Positions 7,911 to 16,366 of a stretch of DNA of 64,000 bases are shown here, in pieces. Below the pieces are notes generated by a model, which was not told the DNA's origin, did not search any database, and saw nothing but the letters and a program-made list of their open reading frames with translations. Position 1 is the stretch's first letter. Every line of letters starts with the position of its first letter. Where the stretch lies: the NCBI RefSeq assembly GCF_900109465.1, contig NZ_FOAZ01000020.1, positions 1-64,000 on the forward strand, read 5' to 3'. The DNA is from Streptacidiphilus jiangxiensis (GTDB taxonomy: Bacteria; Actinomycetota; Actinomycetes; Streptomycetales; Streptomycetaceae). Both the position numbers and the translations under genes were made by a program.

Positions 7911-8792
7911 ATGGAGCGGAACGTGGACACGCCCAGTGCTGAGGGCGATGCCGACACGCCGGGCCCGTGCGCGTTCGTCCTCGGCGGCGGTGGGGCGCTG
8001 GGCGCCTGTGAAGTCGGGATGCTGCGGGCACTGCTCGAAGCGGGTATCGCGCCCGACCTGGTGGTGGGCACCTCGGTCGGTGCTGTGAACGGCGCGGTGG
8101 TGGCCGCATCGCCGACTATGGGGGCGGTGGCGGGGCTCGGGGACCTGTGGGGTCGCGCCGGGGTGTTCTCCGGTTCGGTGATCGGCCGGATGAGCCGTGC
8201 CGCGCGTAGCCGCACGTACCTTTACTCGGCGGAACCGCTTCGTCGGCTGCTGGAGGCAAACCTGCCCGCGGGGATCTGCCGCATCGAGGAGCTGCCCGTG
8301 CGCTTCCAGTGCGTGGCGGCCAGCATCGAACGCGCGGCCGAGCACTGGTTCACCCGTGGGCCGCTGGTCGATGCCGTGCTGGCGTCGTGCGCGGTACCCG
8401 GGCTGTTCCCGCCGGCGCAGCTGGATGGCGAGCACTTCCTCGATGGCGGTCTCGCCAACAGCATCCCTGTCGGGCGTGCCGTGGCCTTGGGCGCCCGCCG
8501 CGTGTTCGTGCTCCAGGTAGGACGGATCGAGGAGCCGCTGGCGGTCCCGAGACTGCCCTGGGAAGTCGCGTCGGTGGCCTTCGAGATCGCCCGCAGGCAC
8601 CGTTTCGCCCGGGACATGGAGGACCTGCCGGACGGCGCCGAAGTGCACCTGCTTCCCACCGGTGGCACGCTGGGGCGCGCCGGTCCCGTGGGGCAGCTGC
8701 GCTACCGAGACTTCGAGCTGTCCGCGTTGCGCATCGACCGCGCATACCAGGCATCCGCCGCCTACCTCGCCGACCGTGGCCTGGCGCGGTGA
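7911..8792 (+). CDS. patatin-like phospholipase
   Basis: A 293-aa protein with the oxyanion loop LGGGGALGACEVGML (about residues 24-38), the nucleophile elbow GTSVG (G-x-S-x-G, about residue 57) and the second catalytic residue in FLDGGLANSIP. It therefore has the complete Ser-Asp dyad of bacterial patatins, which hydrolyse acyl groups from membrane lipids. No signal peptide is seen. ATG 7911 follows GGGGAAGG. Only six bases separate its stop from the acyltransferase gene, so the two enzymes are probably made together and may remodel phospholipids by deacylation and reacylation. Confidence 0.9.
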   Translation: MERNVDTPSAEGDADTPGPCAFVLGGGGALGACEVGMLRALLEAGIAPDLVVGTSVGAVNGAVVAASPTMGAVAGLGDLWGRAGVFSGSVIGRMSRAARSRTYLYSAEPLRRLLEANLPAGICRIEELPVRFQCVAASIERAAEHWFTRGPLVDAVLASCAVPGLFPPAQLDGEHFLDGGLANSIPVGRAVALGARRVFVLQVGRIEEPLAVPRLPWEVASVAFEIARRHRFARDMEDLPDGAEVHLLPTGGTLGRAGPVGQLRYRDFELSALRIDRAYQASAAYLADRGLAR

Positions 8793-8798
8793 ACGACG

Positions 8799-9845
8799 AT
8801 GCCGACCCACGTGGCGTATCACCTGGGTACCTGCGCCCGACGCCTGGTCTCCGTGCCGCTCACCGTCGTCGTCGCGGCGCTCGCGCTTGTCGCAGTGCTC
8901 CTCGCACTGGTGACCGCACCACTGACCGCGCTCGCGCGACAGCCTTGGCGCCTGCTGCGCATCACCACGTTCCTTCTGGTGTACGCCTGCGTGGACCTGG
9001 CGGGCGTCGTGGCGGCCTTCTGGTTCTGGGCGCACTGTGTTCTGCGGCCCGACCCCGGACAGTCGAAGAGCCAGCGGCTGGGGGAGCACAGCTACGAGCT
9101 GCTGGCCCGGCTGCTGGACCGGCTGTATCGGGCAGCTGAACGGATCTTCGAACTAAACCTACGGGTCAGGCCGCCCGTTCCACAGATGGGACGGGCGGCG
9201 GCACCGCTGCTGGTATTTGCCCGGCACGCCGGACCCGGCGACTCGTTCCTGCTGCTCCACGCGCTGCTGTGCGAGGCTCAGGTGCACCCCGCCGTGGTGC
9301 TCAAGCGGTCCCTGCGCTGGGATCCATGCCTGGACATGCTCATCGGCCGCACGCCGCACGTCTTCGTCCCTTCACCCGCTCCGGAAACAACAACGGACGC
9401 CATCGCCAACCTCGCAGCAGCGCTTGTCCCGGGCGAGGCTGCGGTGATCTTTCCCGAGGGCGGCAACTTCACCCAGCAGCGGCGCGCCCGCTCGATCTCC
9501 TGGCTGCGCCGCCACGGCAAAGCGCGCCGAGCCAGCCTGGCCCAGCAGCGCCCGCACGTGCTCCCACCGAGGTGGGACGGGCCGTTGGCGCTGCTGGGCG
9601 GGGCCGCCGCAGGGATGGACGTCGTCATCGTCGCCCACACCGGACTGGACCCAATGGACACGCCGTCCCGGATCTGGCGCGGAATCCCGCTGCGCGCACC
9701 GGTGAGCGCCACCTGGTGGTGCGTTCCCGGCACCGCCGTACCGGCCGGTCGCGCCGCGGCAGGAGAATGGCTCGAGCAGCAGTGGGCCCGGGTGGACACC
9801 TGGATTGACGAGGAGTCCGAGCGGACCGGCCAGCTGTCCGCCTGA
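8799..9845 (+). CDS. membrane PlsC-like glycerophospholipid acyltransferase
   Basis: A 348-aa protein with two or three N-terminal membrane helices (about residues 15-80), then a cytoplasmic PlsC/LPLAT domain. Block I reads FARHAGPGDSFLLLHALL, giving the H-x4-D catalytic pair, and block III reads VIFPEGGNFT, the E-G-x-x motif for glycerophosphate binding. The residue before His is Arg instead of the common Asn. It follows the patatin gene in one operon, suggesting a lipid turnover pair. The exact acceptor lipid cannot be told. Confidence 0.85.
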   Translation: MPTHVAYHLGTCARRLVSVPLTVVVAALALVAVLLALVTAPLTALARQPWRLLRITTFLLVYACVDLAGVVAAFWFWAHCVLRPDPGQSKSQRLGEHSYELLARLLDRLYRAAERIFELNLRVRPPVPQMGRAAAPLLVFARHAGPGDSFLLLHALLCEAQVHPAVVLKRSLRWDPCLDMLIGRTPHVFVPSPAPETTTDAIANLAAALVPGEAAVIFPEGGNFTQQRRARSISWLRRHGKARRASLAQQRPHVLPPRWDGPLALLGGAAAGMDVVIVAHTGLDPMDTPSRIWRGIPLRAPVSATWWCVPGTAVPAGRAAAGEWLEQQWARVDTWIDEESERTGQLSA

Positions 9846-10346
9846 GCACGGGCGCCGCAGGCACGGTCGTGTGCAGTTGCTTGGCGATCCGGCGTCCGTA
9901 CTCCTGCGAGCCGCCGGTGACGGTGGATCAGGTAGCGGCCAGGTAGGCGAGCGCGATCTCCCCGGGGCAGGACCACACGGCGGAGACGACCGGCTCCGGA
10001 AGCGCGCGACGAGGTGGGGCGAGATCCCATGCCGCCGGCGAATTCGACGGCGTACCTCGGCCAGCCTCCGCAGGTAGCGCGGGTCGGCGCCGCGCCCGCA
10101 CAGCCACATGACCCGCACTCGGATGGGCGCCGGAACGCGGATTCCCGCCCGCGCGCACCCGTCCGAACCCCATAGCAGCCGCGAACAGTCAGCACAGGAG
10201 AAAGCGGGCTGTGAGCCTTGCCCGACGCACGAAGGGATGTGGAGCGCCGTGGAAGGACCGCACAGCTTCAGCAGGGACGACGGAACGGAACACAAACCGC
10301 TGTTTCCCGGCAGCCCCGAGGTCTCGGGACAGCGCCCCGACGCAAC
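9846..10346. other. 500-bp stretch without a supportable gene
   Basis: Short pieces on the minus strand (for example PRYLRRLAEVRRRIRRRHGI near 10,050 and EYGRRIAKQLHTTVPA near 9,880) look protein-like but lie in different frames. I read this as a decayed gene of unknown identity. Confidence 0.45.
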
Positions 10347-10574
10347 GCGATAACCGTAGCCTTGGCCCTGATCATGGCAGCCGTAGGCCTGGGAGCCCTC
10401 GCCGCACGGCCGTGGCGTAGCGCGGCTGCGTTGAGCGGTATGTTCTTTGCCCTGCTGTTCTGGGTCATCGGACAGGGTGCCGGCCTCCTGTCCAGTGGTC
10501 ACGCCACAGACCCCAACACCGGGCCGCTACTCGTCCTCCTCGGTGTCGCCGTGCTCGGCGCGCCAACCGATCTC
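10347..10574 (+). pseudogene. C-terminal fragment of a multi-pass membrane protein (paralogue of 16363-17364)
   Basis: The frame reads ITVALALIMAAVGLGALAAR and later LLFWVIGQGAGLLSSG then ATDPNTGPLLVLLGVAVLG. This aligns almost residue for residue with the last part of the 333-aa membrane protein at 16363-17364 (VALALVMAAVGLGVLAAR, LLFWLLGQGAGLLTSG, STDPNTGPLLVLLAVAVLG). The N-terminal two thirds are missing and the sequence before and after does not match, so it is a broken second copy, on the opposite strand. Confidence 0.8.
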
Positions 10575-10815
10575 AAGCTGTCTCGCGTGCCTGGGTGGGC
10601 GCTGCAGCGTCAAGCGCAGAGTGAGGGCAAAGTGGCCGTTGCCGTTGTCGTGCCGATCCAGGTGATCATCGGTTCGAACGGGGTGATGGGTCGTGTGCTT
10701 CAGCGGGTGTGATGGTTCACTCGAGACACGCCGAGGGGTCTTGTGGTGACGCTCGGTCGCGAGGAAGCTTCGTGGCGCCGGGACGCGACGAGTTGATGTT
10801 CATCCTGGGGGCGGC

Positions 10816-11175
10816 ATGAAGTTGCGAGAGTTGTTCCAACGCACGCGGGTCTCTCAAGACGTTCCGGCGGATGCTCGTCTTGTCGCGGAGTGGTTGCAGG
10901 CGGTGTCATCGGCTGGCGAGCCGGGAGCCGACGAGGCGGTCGCGCGCTGGCGCGGGACCGGCAAGCTCAGCAAAGAGGAGGTCGAGCGTTATGCCCTTTG
11001 GCATCGCCTTCGGCTGACGGCAGAGTTTCGGGCGGCACAGGCTGATGCCTCCTCGGCCGATCTGGATCGCGTCCGCGCCGAGGCAGCTGTCCTGGCTGCG
11101 GAGTTTGAGACCCATCTCCAGTGGATGCGCCAGCACGGAACCTCACCTGGGCATGCTGGACGGTCGAAGACCTGA
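10816..11175 (+). CDS. hypothetical helical protein, 119 aa
   Basis: A charged, probably all-helical protein beginning MKLRELFQRTRVSQDVPADA, without membrane segments or known motifs. A weak G-rich ribosome binding site (GGGGGCGGC) precedes the ATG. Codon usage looks normal for the window. The family is not recognised. Confidence 0.5.
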   Translation: MKLRELFQRTRVSQDVPADARLVAEWLQAVSSAGEPGADEAVARWRGTGKLSKEEVERYALWHRLRLTAEFRAAQADASSADLDRVRAEAAVLAAEFETHLQWMRQHGTSPGHAGRSKT

Positions 11176-11261
11176 GCAGCGCCTCACCGGGCCCAAGGGA
11201 TTCGACAGTCAAGGACCGCGGCGTTGGCGCGGTCATGCCGCTCATTCTGATGCCGGTTACG

Positions 11262-11669
11262 TCATGGCACGAGGTCTCGTAGCTCGGCGTCCCAGTCGAT
11301 CGCATTGCCCTCGTCCCCCACGGGCACGATCCGCAGCGTACGGCTGAGGAAGACGCGAAGGTCACTGCTGGCAATCAACAGGAGCCTTCCCTCGGTTCCC
11401 TCGGGGAGGTCGAGGAGGGTCCAGTCCGCGGCGAGCGGTCGGATCCGAAGAAGCTGGCCGCCACTGGGTTGGCTGAGGCCGAGGGTGACGAGCTCGCGTT
11501 CGAGCTGCCACCTGTGCAGGCGGCGGTCGACGTCGATCTCGAGCGTGACGGCGTAGGCCTCGGCTCGGCGGTACCGCAGGTGGACCCGTACCGGCTGGGC
11601 GTGCCCGCATTGGGTGCTGATCAGCACACCAGTCACCTGGCAGTGCAGTCTGACGTGGTTGCGCTTCAT
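11262..11669 (-). CDS. SsgA-family sporulation/cell-division regulator
   Basis: A 135-aa SsgA-like protein (SALP). Family marks include VTLEIDVDRRLHRWQLEREL followed by VTLGLSQPSGGQLLRIRPLA and the C-terminal SSDLRVFLSRTLRIVP. SsgA-like proteins occur only in sporulating actinomycetes, where they control the site of septation and cell-wall remodelling during spore formation. ATG at 11669 is used (AGGTGAG just before it); an in-frame GTG at 11678 would add three residues. A second SALP is at 15511-15927. Confidence 0.9.
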   Translation of the reverse strand: MKRNHVRLHCQVTGVLISTQCGHAQPVRVHLRYRRAEAYAVTLEIDVDRRLHRWQLERELVTLGLSQPSGGQLLRIRPLAADWTLLDLPEGTEGRLLLIASSDLRVFLSRTLRIVPVGDEGNAIDWDAELRDLVP

Positions 11670-12058
11670 TGCACTCACCTGCCTTGACTATCTCTGTTTG
11701 GCATTCGTCGCCAGACGCCGACCGGATGGGTCAGAGCGAAGCCGCCATCTACCATCAGGCGCGGCACCACCTTCCGGGAAGAGCCCGAAATGAGACGACA
11801 GCTCGTTGCTGGCCCACTCTGAGGTCCGTGCCGCCGCCGCAGGGCCGCGGCCTCCATGCACCGCCCCTCCGCTCGGCCTGCGCGGGCAGGCGGAAGGGCG
11901 CGGCCATCGCACTGGGACGCCCAGGGACACCGCGCTAGTCTGGACATACAGGCATCGTCTTGGGCCCGACCTGCGCCGAAAGCACGGGTGAGGTCACCTC
12001 GACGGTGCAGCTGCCCCCGACCCTGGCTGCTTCGAATTCGAGACGGCCAGGAGCGCCA
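11670..12058. other. 389-bp intergenic stretch between divergent genes
   Basis: It separates the SsgA-like gene (minus) from the desaturase gene (plus) and must hold both promoters. I saw no recognisable coding sequence. The ribosome binding site AGGAG of the desaturase is at 12049-12053. Confidence 0.5.
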
Positions 12059-13054
12059 GTGACCACCACCAATCAAGCAGCACACGCCCCGCTGTCACCG
12101 GCAGCGCAACCGCAGCCGACCTATGCGGGCAGCGAGCCATTCCCCACGACGCCAGCTCCAGTCGAACTGCAGCCGCGGGCCGGGCAGGTAGCGATCACGG
12201 CCGTGATCGTGGCCTTTCCCTTCCTAGCGTTGGTGCTGGCGGTTGTGGTCCTGTGGGGCCAGCTGATCGGTCCGGTCGACATCGCGCTCGCCGTGGCGCT
12301 TTACACCGTCACCGGCCTGGGGATCACTGTTGGTTTCCATCGCTGCCTGACCCATCACAGCTTCACCCCGGCCCCCAGCCTGAAAGTCGTGCTCGCCCTG
12401 GCGGGCTCGATGGCGTTCCAGGGCGACGTGATCAGCTGGGTCGCCACCCACCGGCGCCACCACGCCTTCACCGACCGCCCCGGCGACCCGCACTCGCCCT
12501 TCCGCTACGGAACCACGCTCCGGGGCCAACTTCGCGGCTTGGCCCACGCCCACGTCGGCTGGCTGTTCACCAGCGACACCACTCCGGCCGCGAAGTACGC
12601 TCCCGACCTCGCGGCCGACCGCGCCATGCGCGCGGTCTCCGCCGCCTTCCCCGCGCTGTGCGTCATGTCTCTCGCCGTGCCCTTCGGTCTGGGATGGGCC
12701 ATCGGAGGGACTCTCCGCAGCGCCATCGCGGCCCTGCTGTGGGCGGGCTTGATCCGGGTCGCGGTGCTCCACCACGTCACCTGGAGCGTCAACTCCCTGT
12801 GTCACATGATCGGTGAGCGCCCGTTCCGGACCCGCCGCCACGACCGCGCCACCAACCTGTGGCCGCTCGCCGTGCCGTCTTTCGGGGAGAGCTGGCACAA
12901 CGCTCACCACGCCGACCCGACCTGTGCCCGCCACGGCGTGGACCGCGGACAGATCGATCTGAGCGCAGTTGTCATCCGCCTGCTGCAACGGGCTGGCCTG
13001 GCCACCGACGTGCGCTGGGCGAACCCAACTCGCCTGGAAGGCCGCCGCAAGTGA
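12059..13054 (+). CDS. membrane fatty-acid (delta-9 type acyl-CoA) desaturase
   Basis: A 331-aa protein with the three His boxes of the stearoyl-CoA/acyl-lipid desaturase family: HRCLTHH (around residue 97), HRRHHAF (around 134) and HNAHH (around 282), which bind the di-iron centre. Two pairs of membrane helices lie around them (for example VIVAFPFLALVLAVVVLW). It would introduce double bonds into acyl chains and so adjust membrane fluidity. GTG at 12059 is chosen for the AGGAG six bases upstream. Its stop overlaps the GTG of the sigma-like gene. Confidence 0.92.
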   Translation: MTTTNQAAHAPLSPAAQPQPTYAGSEPFPTTPAPVELQPRAGQVAITAVIVAFPFLALVLAVVVLWGQLIGPVDIALAVALYTVTGLGITVGFHRCLTHHSFTPAPSLKVVLALAGSMAFQGDVISWVATHRRHHAFTDRPGDPHSPFRYGTTLRGQLRGLAHAHVGWLFTSDTTPAAKYAPDLAADRAMRAVSAAFPALCVMSLAVPFGLGWAIGGTLRSAIAALLWAGLIRVAVLHHVTWSVNSLCHMIGERPFRTRRHDRATNLWPLAVPSFGESWHNAHHADPTCARHGVDRGQIDLSAVVIRLLQRAGLATDVRWANPTRLEGRRK

Positions 13055-13428
13055 ACCCCCTGAACGTCGTTACGAGTGCCCGACGCGCCCCGGGTGCGGA
13101 GGCTGAGTGCCTAACCAGCCGGCACCGCAGATCCGCTTCCTCCACGAACTTCGTCGAGAAGGTCAGCGACCTGCTCAACAGGACAGCCCAAGGGGACGCC
13201 ACGGCGTTCTCGGCGCTGTACGACATGCTCGCTCCCGGCATCTGGCGCGCGGCTCTCGCCGCCTGCGGGAACGACGGTGACGCCCGGAAGGCAACCGAGC
13301 AGGTATTCGTCGAGACCTGGCATAGGGCGCCGTCCCTGGCGGCTGACTCCGGATGCCCACTCAGCCAACTGATAGGACTCGCCAACCAAGTCCTGCGCGA
13401 GCAAGGCGATTCGTGCGTTCCACCGTGA
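13051..13428 (+). CDS. truncated ECF sigma-like protein (region 2 only)
   Basis: About 125 residues. DLLNRTAQGDATAFSALYDM, then EQVFVETWHRAPSLAADSGC and LSQLIGLANQVLR, follow the region 2 pattern of SigK-like ECF factors (GD-x-x-AF-x-x-LYD, then V-x-x-E-x-W). There is no region 4 DNA-binding domain; the frame ends after region 2. It starts at GTG overlapping the desaturase stop (GTGA), so it is coupled to it. It may be a dead remnant, or a small protein that binds core polymerase or an anti-sigma factor. Confidence 0.65.
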   Translation: MNPLNVVTSARRAPGAEAECLTSRHRRSASSTNFVEKVSDLLNRTAQGDATAFSALYDMLAPGIWRAALAACGNDGDARKATEQVFVETWHRAPSLAADSGCPLSQLIGLANQVLREQGDSCVPP

Positions 13429-13537
13429 GGACACCCAGCGCAGGGCTCGCTCTCCGCGCGAACAGCAGTGCTGGGTCGTGGGGCGGCGACGGGTCCCAGA
13501 CCACCCCGCCGGCCGGGGCACCGTCCGCTCGACCTGA

Positions 13538-14074
13538 AAGAGTCACTACCAGGCTGGCAAGGATGTCGACGGCGAGGCCCGGCTCGCGGACACGCTCCTG
13601 CCCCGTGGCGCCCGGGTGCTCGACGCCGGCGCGGGCATGGGCCGGGTGGCCGCGGCGCTCGTGCAGCGTGAGCACGACGTGGTCGCGATCGAGCCTGACG
13701 GGGCGCTGGTCGAGCAGGCCCGGGAGACGTACCCCGGACTGCCCATCGAGGAGCGGAACATCCTCGATCTCAGTCCGGATGACGGTCCATTCGACCTGGT
13801 CGTCTGCGTCGGCAACGTGATCGTCTACCTGGCCGAGGGTACGGAGCGGACGGCGCTGGCGGCGATGCGCGACGTGCTCGGTGAGCGCGGTCGCATCCTG
13901 GTCGGCTTCCACCTCCAGGACCCGCCGCCGCACGCCCGCGTCTACACGGCGGCGGAGTTCGAGGCGGACGTGGCCTCCGTCGGCCTGCGCGTCGACCTGC
14001 GGGCGGGCAGTTACGAACTGCACCCCGCGAACGACACCTATGGCGTCTGGATCCTGAGCCGCGCCGGGGGATGA
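13538..14074 (+). pseudogene. SAM-dependent methyltransferase lacking a proper N-terminus
   Basis: The frame reads DVDGEARLADTLLPRGARVL, then DAGAGMGRVAAALVQ (motif I) and ends NDTYGVWILSRAGG, like the actinobacterial class I enzymes that begin about 30 residues earlier. A TGA at 13535-13537 interrupts the expected N-terminal part, and no start codon with a ribosome binding site lies between it and motif I; the GTG at 13616 is inside motif I. I therefore read it as 5'-truncated, although the rest is intact and uninterrupted. Confidence 0.65.
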
Positions 14075-14219
14075 AGAGGCTCTGATACGGGCCCGGGCGC
14101 CGAGACGGCTCCGGTGGGCAGAGCGGTCATGGGCCCGAGCGCGAAGCCCCGAGCCTTTGCGGCCCGGGCTTTCGCATTCGCCGCGCAGGAAGCGGAGTTC
14201 GGCGCAGCGTCGCGTCGGG

Positions 14220-14349
14220 CTACGCAGTGGCTCCTGCGGGCTCGGTGACCAGCGCCACGTCAGCCTCGGCGGAGAGGTAGCGCTCGGCGTCGAGTGCGGC
14301 TTGGCGACCTGAGCCCGAGGTCACAGGCCGGTGTCGCGCGCGCTCGCCC
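14220..14349 (-). pseudogene. thioredoxin reductase, C-terminal tail
   Basis: The reverse strand reads VTSGSGRQAALDAERYLSAE and ends shortly after. This is the C-terminal helix of TrxB (normally AAGSGCMAALDAERYL), which closes the FAD domain. The rest of the about 310-residue enzyme is absent, and the residue before the helix has changed. It is one of several gene tails packed between 13.5 and 15.4 kb. Confidence 0.7.
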
Positions 14350-14431
14350 GCTCCCCACAGGGAGACCCGGTGAACAGAGGATGGCGGGCGGGCCAGTGTG
14401 ACTTGAATGCCGCAGTTTCAGGTCTGTACGG

Positions 14432-14623
14432 GTGGAATACGGCGATGTCCGGACCCGTGGCGATGATCAACTGGTCCTGGATGGCATCGCCACCGCCGCC
14501 ACGATCGCACCGGTCGAGGCCATGCACGCGGCGATCCTGAACTACGTCCTGGGGCAGTACCCGGTCCCGGACGATTTCCTGGGTGTCGACAAGGCGGCCT
14601 CCCCGAGCCTGCTGACCGTCTGA
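14432..14623 (+). pseudogene. ferritin-like domain protein, C-terminal tail
   Basis: The frame contains LDGIATAATIAPVEAMHAAI then LNYVLGQYPVPDDFLG. This resembles the last helix of Ferritin_2-type proteins (I-x-x-VEA-x-HAA-x-L-x-x-L-x-G), where Glu and His are metal ligands. Only about 45 residues remain and no matching N-terminal helices lie upstream. Confidence 0.6.
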
Positions 14624-14674
14624 GGCACCATCAGAGCTGGGCCGGTCACCCTGGGAACGGGACCGGCCCGACCC

Positions 14675-14710
14675 GGCGGGCTGCTGTCCTGGGAGCGCCG
14701 GCAGCCCGCC
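14675..14710. terminator. hairpin, probable terminator
   Basis: Perfect 10-bp stem GGCGGGCTGC / GCAGCCCGCC around a 16-base loop, placed after the ferritin-like tail and before the cupredoxin gene. Confidence 0.5.
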
Positions 14711-14760
14711 ACGCTCATTTCCCATCCCTGGCCACCACTCTCGGCGAGAGGCAGCGTCCG

Positions 14761-15156
14761 ATGCCCCGTTCACGCACCCGCCTGACAGTCGCCCTCGTCG
14801 CCGCGCTGCTTGCCGCCGCCTCGGCGGGCTGCTCCAGTGCCTCGACCTCCGTGTCCGCCCCCGCGTCCGCGGCGTCCGTGACATCCGCGGCCCCGTCCGG
14901 ACAGGCCCGGATCGTGATCGCGAATTTCGCATACCAGCCCGCCGATCTGACCGTCGCGCCAGGACAGCTGGTCACCGTGACCAACCACGACTCGACCGCG
15001 CACACCCTGACCGCGACCGGGGCGCACGGCTTCGACACCGGAAAGATCGCCGCCGGGGCGAGCGGCACCTTCACCGCGCCCACCACCCCCGGCAGCTACC
15101 CCTACATCTGCACCATCCACCCGTTCATGCACGGCACCCTGACGGTCCGGCAGTGA
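14761..15156 (+). CDS. cupredoxin (plastocyanin/amicyanin-like) lipoprotein
   Basis: A 131-aa exported protein: signal peptide with lipobox ASAGC (Cys around residue 24), a Ser/Ala-rich linker, then one cupredoxin domain. The type 1 copper ligands are visible: His in NHDSTAHTL and Cys, His and Met in YICTIHPFMHG. It is therefore expected to bind copper at the outer membrane face and pass electrons. It is a close paralogue of the protein at 17911-18330. A broken copy of the next gene of that operon follows directly (GTGA overlap). Confidence 0.9.
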   Translation: MPRSRTRLTVALVAALLAAASAGCSSASTSVSAPASAASVTSAAPSGQARIVIANFAYQPADLTVAPGQLVTVTNHDSTAHTLTATGAHGFDTGKIAAGASGTFTAPTTPGSYPYICTIHPFMHGTLTVRQ

Positions 15157-15344
15157 ACGCACCGCGGGGTCCGCTGGTCCGCCTCGCAGCAGGAGCCGGG
15201 GCGGTCTCGGCACTGCTGCTCCTGGTGCGGCGGCCCAAGGTGGGCGACCGCTTCGCGTGGGCGATCGGGTGGCCGGCACGTCCCCGTCCGTGCGCGTCCG
15301 GCCGAGGCGTGGTGAGACAAGGGTCGGGCTGCACAGGAGCCTGA
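15153..15344 (+). pseudogene. fragment of the 156-aa membrane protein paralogue
   Basis: Starts at GTG overlapping the cupredoxin stop. The part VSALLLLVRRPKVGDRFAWA matches IAALLVLFWRHRFGDGFAWL of the membrane protein encoded at 17430-17900, which also follows a cupredoxin gene there. The first half is deleted and the frame leaves the homology after residue 40. It keeps the gene order of the 16-20 kb operon in a broken form. Confidence 0.65.
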
Positions 15345-15510
15345 CCTGACGTCATCGGCGCGAGCAGAGGGGACGTGGTCAAGGACCCCGGGCGTACGCA
15401 CTCGACGTGAGCCTCGGGACGTCCAGCCCGCCAAGTCCGGGGCCACAGGCATGTCCGGGGCCGCCGGCAAGTCGGGACGGCCCAAGCCGCCGGGGCCGTC
15501 GTCGGCCCCG

Positions 15511-15927
15511 TCAGGTGTCGGCCGAAAGCTGCCGGAGCACGGCGTCCCAGTCCAACCAGGCGCTCTCGGCGCCCTCGGCGACGACGTCGAACGTGGCCGC
15601 GACGAAGTCGCGGAGGTCCTCCGTCGCCACGAGTACGATCGCGGACCGGTCCGGGCAGCCGAGCTCGATCAGGGTCCATTCGGGCGAGAGCGGACGGACC
15701 TGGACATCGCCCTCGCCCACCCGGTGATCCAGACCCCCGACGACCAGTTCGCGCGCGATCACCCAGGTCACGGGCGGTCGTGGCGTGCCGATGGAGCCCA
15801 CGGCGACGGCCACGGTGACGGCGAAAGGGTCCGACGGGTCGAAGCCGCACTCGATCCGCGCCGGAGCGCAGCCCTCCGCCAGGACCAGTCCGGTCATCCT
15901 CCTGACGACGCCCTGCCCGTCTGTCAT
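15511..15927 (-). CDS. SsgA-family sporulation/cell-division regulator (second copy)
   Basis: A 138-aa SALP: PVTWVIARELVVGGLDHRVG, then DVQVRPLSPEWTLIELG and VATEDLRDFVAATFDVVAEG. It has the same length and layout as the SALP at 11262 but low identity. ATG at 15927 is supported by GAGGAGC seven bases upstream. A role in septum placement or spore-wall formation is known for the family; this member's own role cannot be told. Confidence 0.88.
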   Translation of the reverse strand: MTDGQGVVRRMTGLVLAEGCAPARIECGFDPSDPFAVTVAVAVGSIGTPRPPVTWVIARELVVGGLDHRVGEGDVQVRPLSPEWTLIELGCPDRSAIVLVATEDLRDFVAATFDVVAEGAESAWLDWDAVLRQLSADT

Positions 15928-16069
15928 GCGCGCTCCTCGCTCCACCCGGGCGCGCCGACGACGCCCCGTCAAGGTGCGATTCGAAGCAGCGGTGTCGGCG
16001 GACGGGTGGAGAACCGTGCCGCCAGGCAGCTGATCCCGTGTAACGTCCCCGTCCCCGTGGCCAGGTCGG

Positions 16070-16366
16070 CTACTTGACGGCGAGGACGTCGACGCGGTCG
16101 ATCTGCGGGGGCGTGGCGAGCATCGTGGGGGCGGCTTCGCCGAGGGCCGCGGCGATGCGGCCCTTCAGGTGGGCCTCGCGACCCTCCTCGTCGGCGAACG
16201 TGTCGAACACGCCGAACAAGGCAGGTCCGAGTTTGAAGGCGTACCAGGTGAGGGTTCCGCTCTCCGCGCGGGCCAGCTGGACGGCCTGGGTGAGCATCTG
16301 CTCGACATCGTCGGCGTGCTCGGGCTTGGCCTCGATGCGGGCCAACAGGCCAAGGTGTGCAGTCAT
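16070..16366 (-). CDS. antibiotic biosynthesis monooxygenase (ABM) family protein
   Basis: A 98-aa ferredoxin-like ABM domain: LGLLARIEAKPEHADDVEQM, then LTWYAFKLGPALFGVFDTF and GREAHLKGRIAAAL. Such small proteins include YgiN-type quinol monooxygenases and heme-degrading enzymes. Its ATG overlaps the stop of the preceding membrane protein gene (ATGA), so it is the last gene of the seven-gene operon. In a copper/redox envelope operon a quinone-related role is plausible but is inference. Confidence 0.85.
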   Translation of the reverse strand: MTAHLGLLARIEAKPEHADDVEQMLTQAVQLARAESGTLTWYAFKLGPALFGVFDTFADEEGREAHLKGRIAAALGEAAPTMLATPPQIDRVDVLAVK

